Shown here piece by piece: positions 12,055-24,800 of a stretch of 64,000 nt of DNA; within the stretch, counting starts at the first letter, position 1; every line of letters begins with the position of its first letter. The position numbers and the translations under genes are program-made. This DNA comes from Malurus cyaneus samueli (lineage: Eukaryota; Chordata; Aves; Passeriformes; Maluridae), in the NCBI GenBank assembly GCA_009741485.1, contig CM019230.1:3064619-3128618 (forward strand). Reading direction: 5' to 3'. The notes under the pieces were generated by a model. It made no database searches and was not told the origin of the DNA. It saw only the letters and a list, made by a program, of their open reading frames with translations.

Positions 12055-12877
12055 GTAGGAGAAGACAAAGAGCACATCGTCCTCGTTCTCCAATATTGGA
12101 AGAAAAAGATATCCCACCCTTGGAGTTTCCTAAATCCTCAGAGGACTTAATGGTGCCTAGTGAGCATATAATGAATGTTATTGCCATCTATGAGGTACTA
12201 AGGAACTTTGGCACTGTTTTGCGCCTCTCTCCTTTTCGTTTTGAGGACTTCTGTGCTGCTCTGGTAAGTCAAGAGCAGTGCACACTAATGGCAGAGATGC
12301 ATATAGTGCTGTTAAAAGCAGTTTTACGTGAAGAAGACACTTCAAATACTACCTTTGGACCTGCTGACCTCAAAGATAGCGTTAATTCCACTTTGTATTT
12401 CATAGATGGAATGACGTGGCCAGAGGTTCTGCGGGTATATTGTGAGAGTGACAAGGAATACCATCATGTTCTTCCTTACCAAGAGACTGAGGACTATCCT
12501 TATGGACCAGTAGAGAATAAAATCAAAGTTCTGCAGTTCTTAGTGGATCAGTTTCTTACCACAAACATTGCACGTGAGGAGTTAATGTCAGAAGGTGTTA
12601 TTCAGTATGATGATCATTGTAGGGTTTGTCACAAACTTGGGGATTTGCTTTGCTGTGAGACTTGCTCGGCCGTGTACCACTTGGAGTGTGTGAAACCCCC
12701 TCTGGAGGAGGTGCCAGAAGATGAGTGGCAGTGCGAGGTTTGCGTGGCACATAAGGTGCCTGGAGTGACTGACTGTGTGGCTGAAATCCAAAAAAACAAA
12801 CCGTACATCCGACACGAACCCATTGGATACGACAGGCATAGGCGGAAATACTGGTTCCTGAACAGGAGAATCATCAT
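12055..12877 (+). CDS. BPTF: BPTF exon 2: DDT domain and first PHD finger
   Basis: The first two bases complete the Gly codon left open by exon 1. The DDT domain is visible around [18 protein letters not shown] and on through the [18 protein letters not shown] segment, about residues 240-305. The first PHD finger has all its zinc ligands: CRVC, CCETC, YHLEC, and W-C-x2-C in EWQCEVC, about residues 395-445. The exon ends AT before the donor GTGAGT at 12,878. It is near-identical to mammalian BPTF, as expected for the domain that scaffolds NURF. Confidence 0.97.
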
Positions 12878-15800
12878 GTGAGTAAACTGATCATTGCATC
12901 ATTTCTGAACAATAATATTGTGCATTTAATACATCATGGAAATTGCTGTTGCCATCTTAAAATTGTTCTTTCTTTAGATAAGGCTGTTGATTGCTGTTTT
13001 GTAAGGAGATTACTAAAGGCCGTGTAAATAATCCATATTTATCCAAAATTAATATTCTCATAATCTATACATAAAAAGGAAATAAAAACAGGGCCTCAGG
13101 CTTAATATTAATGTGCCTAAACAGCATGAATGTGAGGAAAAGAAAGGGAATTTTAATGAAAACTCTCCAGTTTCTTGCATAAGTTACTGAAGAGAAGTTT
13201 AACTCTTTTTATGATCACATGGTGTGTACCTCCTGCTTAGGTGGGGTTTGGCTGCTGGGTTCTGGTACTGGTTTGATGCTCTGCCTTTGAAGCTGAAACT
13301 CTGGAGGTGCTCAAAGGGATTCACTGTTACTAGAAATGAAGAAAATGTTGCATTAAACATTTCTGTCGTGCGAAGAAACTCAACACAGCAACACAGGCCT
13401 GTCTTCAAGGGAGATACCCTGTGTGTTTCACAGTTTCCTGTTACTGGTTGATCTTGAAGTACAAATGTACCTGAAAAATTAATAGTAATCAGACCCTTGC
13501 TAATGAGGGCATTGTGCCCTATATTTTACCTGAAAAGTTGAATCTGAAATCATAAAACCACTTCCTACATTTTTCACTGGAAAATAGTGCAAGGTTGGTT
13601 TTCTCATCAAATACTATTCTTACCTAATTGTTCTCCTAATGGAGGAGAAATAATATTTAAGTGAAATTAGTTCTATTGTTAAATTAGGTGAAATAGAGGT
13701 TTCACTGGAGCCCTCAAAACACAGATTTCCATCCAGTGTTAAACCTCAGCTGGATACCTTAACAGCATTTCATACAAAGCAGGTTACAGTGAATGTTAAG
13801 ATAGTGGCCAGTGTGTTTAAAAGGGACTGTGAGATCTGCTGATGGTGTCACATCTTGCAAAGAAGACACTTCTAAGGACTCATGGTACTCCTTTAAAATG
13901 TGGGGCTGTTTCTCTGGGGTATTGTCAGCTGATGCTTTAAGTATTAATTATCTCTGCTCTGTTTCCTGTGTTCTTCTTTCATACTTGTAAAAAAAGAGTC
14001 CATGTTTGATCTTTTATAGTTTCTCTGGGTTATAAATGTCACAGTAGTGTCAAGGAACCTTTCAAAGGATGCAGGGAATCTTTTATATTCTTCTCTTTTT
14101 TTTCCTCTATATCCACTCCATGTTTATAGTGGGTCACATGCTCCACAGTAAGTGGTGGATCATTCAGGGGGTTCACCAGGATGTGATGGGCACCTGAAGC
14201 TGTTGATATCCCAATTCTACCATTGCCTCATACAGAATTTCCTACCTTTTGTTTTCAGGAAATGTGTTGAAATTTTGATTTTCACGTAAAGCCTGGTTGT
14301 GAAGGATGTGTAGCTGGGATTATTTTTGCTCTAGTTACTTGTGCTTTAATAACTTATGCTTTCCTCTGCATAGTTTTTGTAGCTTTTCCCTCAAACTGTT
14401 GAGGAAGAGGTTGTACTGAAGATGGGTTTGTCTTCACTGCTTTCCTGTACTGACAGAGATCTGGGAATTAACATAAAAAATCCAGATCACTCAGAAGCTG
14501 ATTTTGAGATAAATAGGCAGACTTTGTTTCCTCCCTGTATGTAGGCAGCTAGGTAATTATTTTTAACCAGACTTGATGTGTGAAACAATGTTTTTTCCCA
14601 GTGAAGTGGAGTATTTGATGTTCAGAAGGTTTTGATACAGGCAATACTTCAACGTATTTCAAACTAAAATGAATCATGCAGGTGCTTCGTGATCTTTTGA
14701 AACTGCACGTGTGAAAGTTGCTTCTTTCTAGCACATTGATAGTAATTTTAACTGCACAAGAAGAGACATCTTCAAAAGTTGAATGTATTGAGTTTTTTAA
14801 AAAAACAGTATTTGCATTCCTTGCAGGTGTTCTGTGGGCAAATTATTTCATATGGGGGCAAAAGTACTATGCAACTTAATTCCAGGGAAATGCAACTTTA
14901 AAAACTTGCACAGACATTAAACTCTGTACCTTCAGTTTTTAAATTCAGTGAGCATGTTGTACTGCAAACCCAACCCAACTATTTTGCACGCATATATATT
15001 AAAAAAAGTAAAAATATATATGTATGTATACAGTCTGCATGGGATCAAACCACACCTGATATCTTGCATAACTGAAGGATAACTTAAGGGATAACTGCCA
15101 AATGCTAAAACCTGAGATTCATGAAATTGTATTATCATATAAACTTTAAAAATGAATAAAGTGTATTCCCCAATGCCATGTGATGTATCAGAGGAAACTA
15201 ATAGAGCTAAAAATAATCTGCACAAATACCGATTTGAAATCCTGCCCAGGAGGATTAGAGAACTGAAATCCTAAATTCTTGGTGGCTTTGTTTTTCAAAA
15301 GGATTTTTAGGGCTTTTTACTTCTTCTCCCCTTTTCCCCTTTAAATGTCGTAAATCCAACCTACTGCTGGTTTTCCCACCTTTTAAAGGGTTTTGTAGAC
15401 TTGTTCCCTGACTTATATTTCCATCACTTGCCCTGTTTAAGCCCATCATTGTGGGTTTTTTCTCTTTTCCACCTCTTCTGTTTTACAAAGATGGGAAAGT
15501 GGACACTGAGGGGCTCTCCTTATGAACAAATATCAACAAGATTAAAACAAAATACAGGCCAAGAGCAAATTAATTCCTGAGGTTTTTGTTTCAAGCTGTT
15601 TGCAAATTAAGGATGATGCTTCTGGGTCAACTGCATTTGTTTAACTTGTGGAGATTATTTCTGCAAGTTAATAATTCAGGAAATTTGTGACTTTGACTTG
15701 CATTGTCCTAGTAAACTGCTGCAGTGTTTTAACAAGTTTATCTTTGTAGAAACATTGAGATGCTTTGGATTTGTCAATTATCTGTGAAAGAAGATAATGA

Positions 15801-18800
15801 AACAGTGTTTGGCTTTCGTTTTGGTAGCAGAAATAGGACACACATTGTTGTTCGTGAGCTGCGTGGATCTTCCTCGACAGTCAAAAGCGGTTTCAGCTTT
15901 TTTTCTGCAAGATTTGTCATGCTGTTTATGTTCTTAGGGGGTCCTTCTCTATTTTCTCCAATTAATTAACATGGGTTTGGGTCTTCATTTGAATAGATTG
16001 CTTTAAACAATTTGCTGATTTTCCAGTTTCCAATTGTATCATCATGGAATTCAGGAATTACCTACTAGTACTAAGTATTTTATCACCTTGCTTGAAAGTT
16101 TTGAACATCTTCTATGTTGTTTTTTATCAGTCTTTAAACTTGTCTCTTCAGCCTGCCAGTGAATAGTTCCTGGCAGCCAAGGAGGCTGCAAGAGGTAGGA
16201 AATAGTCAAGTGATTCTTTTCTCCCTCTTTGGCCTCACATATTGTATGTGACTCAGCTGAGTCCCCTGGAGACTCAGCAGACCTGTCCAGCACCAAGCTG
16301 GCAAATCCGTCTGGCTTGGCCAAGAAAATCGTTGGGAACTGGTCCTTGTACAGCTTTGCATCTTTCCATCTTTTTCAGATGGGTAAAAGCAATGTCCCTT
16401 TAGTAAATGCAGGAAGATGTTAATGAAAAGTTAGCTGGAATAATTTAATTGTTGATTTCAATCTTATCTAACTTGGCCAAAATGGATTGCGATGAAATGA
16501 TTTCTGCTGTGTGCTCCAAATCTTCCCCTGGCATCTGAATCTTAGAAAGAAGTCTGGCCAGAGATGAGTTTGGTTTAAGCACAAAGACCAACCAGTTTGT
16601 GCCATTTCACTTTCTGTCTGTGCTTTTTGAAGAGAAAACTCTAAATTTCTGAAATTCTCTTACTGAGGTTGTGATAGCCTTCAGTTTAAAACAACCTCTT
16701 TGCTCAAACCCTGATATAAATGAAGTAGAAGCGTGTTAAAATACTCTTGGAAAACCTTGTTATCTGTTTCTAGAATATTACCTAAGTAGTTCTTTAATGG
16801 GGAAGATTCAAATCACACATGGAGGGATTAGCTCCAGGTGCTTTCTGCAGAATACTCTCACTGGTCTGATGTCTCAGCTCTGCACATTGAGCCTCAGGGG
16901 TTTACTGGCCTGCAATACAGCAAACCTTTAGTGGTGCTGAAGGCTTTTTCTTGAGTTATCCAGGGAAATTGAAAACAGCAGCTAATTGCTTTTCAGTCCA
17001 ATGGAACCTTGCAACCTTAGCATAGAAAGGGCTGATGGGAAGGGAAAAGGCAGATGCTGCTTGGGATGTTCAGGTGACACACATACCCTGGATGCATTAG
17101 TGCAGCTGGAGCAGGCTCAGATGTGCTGAATGGGGGGAGAAACATGAAAATAAGAAAACACTTGGATCATCACCATCAAAATTGAAGCAAGTTGTACTGG
17201 CTGCTTGTTTGGTAGATGGGTACAGGCACAGCCTTCCCTCATGGAGAGATGAGAATATATTGTCCGACTTGATCTCAAAGGTCTTTTCCAGCCCAAGTGA
17301 CTCTATGATTCTATAAAAAGCATTCATATTGTTGCATATCTAGGTCATATAACAGGATATATAAATGGCATTATCTCTCTAGCAAATAATCCTGTAACAT
17401 CTACAAGAGAGGGGTTCAAAATGAAAGGTTCAAGTTCCCTTTTTGGTCAGTTAAGAAATAAAGGAAAAACAGCATCATATTCTGCAGTCATGTTTGTCAG
17501 GAGCAGAGCAGCCTTACAACTGCTGCTCTGCCGGGGTCTTGTGCCTGCCACTTCCCTTGGACATTTGCCAGGGAAAGCTCAGAAGGCATCCATTCCCTAT
17601 CTTTTTTAGTTAAGCATTTTGTTTCATCCTTTTATTTCCTTTTACTGTGTAAAAGCCTTTTCCTACATTCTCATCTCCCCTTCCGTCTCAGTTTTTGGGT
17701 GTTTGCCTTTATCTTCTTTTTCTGTGTCTTTTTTCCACCAGCAGTAATGAAAGTGCTGTCATGCTATTGTTATTAGTAAATAACTCTTGGTTTAGAGGAA
17801 ACATGGTTTAAACAGTAATTTTTCTTTAACGTGGAAGTTTATAGGCCTGGAATATTCCATAGAATCAAATGATTGTCAGTGTTCAGCTGTTACTTTTTGA
17901 TCTGTCATATGTGGACAGTCTTTCTGAAATGAGCTGTTTTCTGAGAAAACTTGTCAAACTTAACAGGTTGGTGTGATTAAAACTAATGGAACGTTGGCAG
18001 TTTAGAGGAATAAATGGGTAAAGCAGAATTAGTTGCTTTTCATGAGCAAAGGCCTTTATGAGAGAGATGCAATATACTAGGTTTTATCATCAAAACCAAA
18101 AGTCTGTTTTGTAATAATGGTTGTGACAAGTTAGTAGTTGAATTTTGAGTAATATTGCCGTTATTAACTTCACATCCACCTTACTTCAGTAGTGTTCTGT
18201 TGGAGTTACAAATATTGTTTCACAAATACAGTGTGGGAGGCAGTAGATCGACAATAATCAAGCTGCTTTAAGGTTGTTTGTCTTTCTGAATCCCCAAGGC
18301 AAATTTGTGCCATTTTTAATGTGGAAGGCAACCACTAGAGAGGAACCTGCAACAAACCTCACAAGGGCAGATCTTTGTGACTTAGAGTCAGCTTCCCATT
18401 CCTGTCAGCGCTGTGGGTTGGGGTTATCAGTGAGCCCCAGGCCTGCAGTGCTGCAACAGGGGGTCAAAGTGCAGCAGCAGTTTAGTTCCTTTGGCCAAGT
18501 GAAGGCCAGGCTGGTCCATCAGTGTCACCCACACAGTGTTGGAAATGAGTGGTCGAGCTCGTGACAGCCTGGATGTGGCTGTTGCTGCTCAACAGGGTGG
18601 AACAAGCCAAGCTGAAATGCAGCAGCAGCAGAACCGCTTGGAGAATCCTCCTTATGCTCTCCAGCCTCCAGGAGAGCCTGTTGCCTGAGATAATTCTGGA
18701 GCTCCCTTGGGTCCGTGGGTCTGCTGAGGTGCTGTTGGCATCAGTAATTCTGATATGGGGTCATAAAATACTGCAGATGAAAAATGTGGAAATCCCTGGA

Positions 18801-21800
18801 TCTTTTCAAAAGGTTGTGTTATGACTCATCCATTCCTGGTGCTCTCACAGGTGGATGCTGTAGGAAGCCAATATGAAATATTTTATGAATGTGACATTCT
18901 ATGCTTCGAATTTCCTAACTGCTCTTTCTTGAATATGCTGTCAGAAACTACCCATTATGGGTTCTGGTGTTTCAAATTATTTCAGACTTAGTGGTAAATT
19001 ACTGGTTACAGTAATAGTGAATACAGTGCGAATAAACCTTGTTGTCAGATTGGACAAACCAGTTTTAAGGAGGCTTCAAACCTTTTCTGAGGAGGCTGTC
19101 ATGAGAACTGAGGGGATGGAGAAGGGGAGGGAAGCAAGAAGGGAATACTGAGTATTCAACTGGGTGCATATGACTGATGTAATTTGTTTATTCACACTCA
19201 GGTATTGACATTTCATAGTACTCTGCAGAAAGCAGTCTGATAGCAATTTTTGTCATTTATCCAGATATTTTAAAATCAATATTTTTTAAATACTCCCACA
19301 GAGAGGAAGATTCAGAAAGTGAAAAGGATAAGAAAATCTGGTACTACAGCACAAAGATCCAGCTGGCAGAGTTAATTGAATGCCTGGACAAGGATTACTG
19401 GGAAGCTGACCTATGCAAAACCCTGGACGAGATGCGTGAAGAAGTTCATCGGCACATGGATGTGACAGAAGACCTTACAAACAAAGCAAGGGGCAACAAC
19501 AAATCTTTCCTTTCTGCAGCAAATGGTAGGAATATTTTGTGTAATGGGAATAGATGCTGCACTTTGAATCAAATCTAGTTTATATTGCATCAGAAGCAGG
19601 ATTTATGTCTTGTTATTTGTGCTCTGTGGCTCTGTAGGTGGTTTGTTGTTCAGTGCTGACAGCATGCTTTATATTGTAGATGAAATTTTGGACATTATCA
19701 GAGCAAGGAAAGGAGAAATAGTGGAAGATAAAAACACAGGAGATGAGGAAGCAGAAAAGGCCAAAAGTGATGTTGATAATGACCAGACAGATGCTGAGAG
19801 AGACAAGGAAGAATCTGGAGACCAGGATAAAATTGAGGAAACACACAACGAGCAAGATGTAGAAAAAGAAGGTAAGGAAACTCTGACTGCGCTTTAACAG
19901 CTCCATTTAAGTGAAGTGAATCCCACATTTCTTTTATGTGTTAATGTGATACTGTTTTTCGTATGACTCTCCAATATATTTTTGTAATAGGTGATATTTG
20001 TCAGTTCCTTTGGGCTTGTGTATTGGAGTTGTTCTTGTTAAGTAATTTCACCAATTTTCCTACTTCTATACAGCTGGCTCCTAGATACCCTGCCTTGAGG
20101 TACAGGTGGCACTTACAGGTTGTGATCAACATGTTTGTAGTAAGCCATATTACATCATTTTTAACTTTTTCCTTATCACAGTTGGTTTGTTCTTTGATTC
20201 TGCAAAAATAGTATCTCATAGCAAAAAAAAAGGAAAGGAAAAATTTTCCAGCATTATCAAACAAAGCTGCTGAAGTTGCTTTCTATGGATGATGCCAAAT
20301 GACATCCTAAAGCATAATAAAGAACATCCCTAAAGTTTTATTGTGCGTTTTACTATAGAGGCAACAGTCGTTGGGGATAAAAGTCACTCTGTGACCTCAA
20401 GCACTGATGACAACACCACAAATCCTTCTGCAGGAGAGAATAGTTGCTCTGAAGGGAAGGACGCAGTGGGGTGTCAGTCAGAAACCCTTGATAGCAACAA
20501 CGTGGCAGAGAAGAAGGTGGCATCAGAGCTCCCTCTGGAACTCTCAGGTACAGAAGGCACTGTTACCAATGCCTCTGTAATTTGGGGAATCTGTTTTTCT
20601 CTCTGATTTGTCCACTAAAACCATTCCCAGCATATATCACTCATGCTGTTTGCTTGCAGTGCCATCCTTTACTGCTACGTTGTCATTATTAACATTTCAA
20701 AGTTAATTTTCTTGCAATTAGTGCTTGAAATTCGTGGTCCTCCATGACATTAGCATTTGTTTCCATGCCTTCCAAAGATGACTGTAGCTAAGCTTTTTAT
20801 TTTCTATTTTCTCTATATTTTGTTTTTCCATAGTGATCCATAATAATTGTTAGCATCTTCTCAAAGTTTATTTCAAATTCTAATTTGCTGCTGGCTTGTT
20901 TATTATTTTAACCTCTCATTTACTGTGTAAATTACTAACAAAGAAAGTGTTTTCATTCATGTGAATAAATGTCGAGATGAAAATTATGCTAGAAATTTTA
21001 AATAGATTTCAGACTTATAAACACAAGGATTATTGTATTTTAACATGTTTTGTTCTGCCATGTCAGTGACTCAAAGGTAATAATATAAACTATTTATTAA
21101 AACCAAGCAAACTTGCTTTAGGGATAAGTGAGAGTTGATTAGGTGTAACATGAACTGTCAGTATACTATTTTAGAATTATTACAGATTACGTTTAGAATT
21201 ATATTCTGTTAAAAGATTTACTAAACAAACCAAATGTTGTTCTAAACAGCAGATCACCGTTAAAGTGATCAGGATTTTATTCTCAGTTCTTAAAAATCTA
21301 AACTCTAATGTGTGATGTGAACATACTTGGTGTGTTGTTCAAAAAGCGTGAGTAAATGTTTTCTCTCCTACAGAAATAGTTCTCCATGCAGACACAGACT
21401 GCAGCCTTTCAACTTACGAAAGTCAATGCACCCAAACCTTGTAATAAACTTTCTTAACAGGAGGACAAAGTGAAAGCTAAGATTAATCTGTAATCTGTAA
21501 GCCTCATTATACACTTTTTAAGTACAGAAATGTCCTCATGTACGAGACAAAAACCATATATTTTAGATAGATGACCAAATGTTTTTGCCTCTTCTTTTAT
21601 TTTTTATGCCCTTTTATAGTTAAAATAACCATGTAGAAGTTTAATGGAAAAGATATGTATCCTATAATTTTGTTTCAGATACCTTTATGGGTTCGTATTT
21701 TATTTTAAAGATTCACTTATCTATTTATCATTATTTATTATACTTTCACAAGGACTTTTCTCCTTCCAAAGCTTCTAGATTAGCTATAAATTAGAAGACC

Positions 21801-24800
21801 TTTTTCTTGTAGGAAAGTGTGTGTGGAGAGGGTTTTTCCTCATGTAATTCACTAAATTCACAGTGATGCTTGTGTTCTTACTATGAAATTTCAGTTTGAG
21901 ACTGAAATATTAAGTGGGGTGATATTTACAGTGGTTCCAATTCACCTGAAGTCTGTGGGATTCCTCCAAGTTAAGGTACTGAAAAAGAGACACTCAAAGA
22001 CTCAATGGAAAATGAGGGGAACTGAAAGGTGTGTGCTCTGAGGAACAGCTAAAGCACAAGAAAATTAAAAGAGAGAAAATCAGAAGCTGCAGAAAGACCA
22101 AATTTTATAAATTCTAAATGCAAAACAGTCTCAGTAGAGGGTTGACTGTGTGTGTATAGAAGAAAAAGGCTTGAATTCCTTTGATCCAATTTAAAATTAA
22201 AAAACTAAAGATGAAGTTGTTCTTTTGTAGAAGAAACCGGTCAGATGATTCCCAGCAGTGGGTCTGCTGCACCTGCACAGCCAGATGTTGAGAACAGCAG
22301 TGGCAGCGAGCTGGGCTCTGGGCAGAACGACTCCATTAGGACTCTTGATGATGCTGAAAATGTAGAGAGGGGATCCCAGGCTTCAGAGGACATAGGTAAT
22401 AATAATCATCATAATCATAATGACAGTAAGGATAATGACGTCTCCAACTTTCATTTGATGCATCTTTTCACTAAACTTTTTATTCTTCTTGTAAATTCCA
22501 TACATCAATAGGAAACTTCCAATTCCTAAGTTGTTTTTTTTTTAAAAGCCTTTTTTTCCTGGGCAGGAGAGAAATCCAATGGTGACAGAAGTGATTCTCC
22601 AGGTGCAGGGAAGGGCACACCAGGCTCGACACGGATGCTGACCAGACTGAGAAATCCAGATAGCAAACTGAGCCAGATGAAAAGCCAGCAGGTTGCTGCT
22701 GCAGCAAATGAAGCAAATAAGTTATATAAAGAAATCCGAGAGGTTTGTGCACATCTTGGAAAAGTCAGCTACAAAAAATGTTCTGGAAAAATTATAATTT
22801 CTTTAAATAGTATTAGATTTTATTTAAAAGTTAAATAAGTGATTTTGGCAGGCAACAGAGGGACTTCAAATGAAAAAGCAGTAAAAATAAATTAGCAAAT
22901 GGTGAAATTGTAGGCTCACAGGAAGCTTTTTTCCTCCTTCACCTTTGCACTTGCTCTCTTGGTGGCTCTCTACAGAGTGATGTGACAGTGACCCAATGCA
23001 CTGGTATAATGGTTTTGTATGACTGGGTTTTTTGTTCTGGTTCTGTTTTTTTTTAAGTAGCCCAGTTTATCAGGAAGTAAATGTTTGGCTGTTGGGATCT
23101 TTTTGCAGTTCATCATCTGCATATTGTTTGGTGTATTAATTTTAGTTAACTGATTTTCCTTGTAAGTTAACATTTAGTGTATTTTATAAACGAGTCCAGT
23201 GATGATATCCATATTTCAAAGTCCAGGATCCTTTTTTGCTCAGCCACGTGTCTGAATTCTGTGATGTACCAAGGAGGGGGTTCACAGAGAGCTTACCTGA
23301 TTTTAGTGAAGCTGTTTTCCCAAAGCTCTTTCCCTCCATAGGCACAATCAGAGGAACAAAACACATTCCTGTTTGGTGTGAGGAGCCTGGATGGTGATTT
23401 TTTAATGTTAAAGTTGATTTTGGGAATATTCTAACTCTGTAGACAGTGCATATATATTGCTCTATTAGATAAACAGTTATTTGCTGCTACAAACTGATGC
23501 AGGGTGGTTTTATTATTTTATAGATAGACATTTGAAGCCTAAATGATAAATAAGTAAATAGAATTATTTTAAAGATTCACTGAAAAGTTGCCAATATCTC
23601 TCTCGTAAGGTTCTGGTGGTCAACTCCCAAGGCGAAGTCTCCCGTGTGAACACCAAGAAGGACGTTGTGATTAAAGGAAATATCAACAATTATTTCAAAC
23701 TGGGGCAGGAGGGGAAGTACCGTGTTTATCACAACCAATATGCCACGAATTCCTTTGCACTGAACAAGCACCAGCACAGGGAGGACCACGACAAGAGGCG
23801 ACACCTCTCACACAAATTCTGCCTGACTCCAGCTGGAGAGTTCAAATGGAACGGGTCTGTGCATGGCTCTAAAGTTCTGACCATATCCACCCTCAGGCTG
23901 ACCATTATTCAGCTGGAAAACAATATCCCAGCATCCTTCCTTCATCCCAACTGGGCTTCCCACAGGTAAGCTAATAAATGGAAATACACATTCTCTTGTT
24001 TTGCTTGTGGTTTTGCTAGCAGTGTTCATAAGCAATGGTCTTTCTTTTTTCAAATCAGTGATTTCCAAGCACCATGCTTCACTAGAATAAAGTACAATAT
24101 GTGTTTATGATGGAGGATAAAAGGGTTGTACATTTCAGTAAAGTATTAATACAGGAGTTTTTATCCTACCATTAAATCTTAAAACAGTGAGCTATATTAA
24201 TGCATGTATATGTTTCAGATTTTCAGTTTTTTCTCTTTTTTTCCAATTTAGGTCTAACTGGATTAAGGCTGTTCAGATGTGCAGCAAACCCAGAGAATTT
24301 GCACTAGCACTGGCTATATTGGAGTGTGCAATCAAACCAGTTGTCATGTTGCCCATCTGGCGGGAATCCTTGGGGCACACGAGGTAAAATTATTGAATAT
24401 TAAAATCTTTTTGAATATGAGAATTTTACTTCAGTTTGCAACTGCTCTAAGCCTGTAAGAATTATGTTTAAATTGAGTCAGTCATTCAGCACTTGGAGTG
24501 GTTTTTTTCAATCAGAAACACTGAAAAGCCATGGCAACATTTTTACAGTGTCGTTGCTCCTGCAGTTGTTTTATCTGAGCCATCATCTCAAAAATCCTAA
24601 AATTCTGGGAGAGTAGAAGAGCAAATTTCAACTCTCTCAGTTCATTGCAGTCTGGGATTTGTCTCTCACTATGTCATAGGCATAGGAAATAGATGTTTCT
24701 GATGTTAAACATCCAGCTGTGTTTGCCTCATTGAAATAGCAATAAGAAATGATGTTCCTGTTACAGTTAATTCCTAAAACTTGATTGTGGGCATTCCTCT

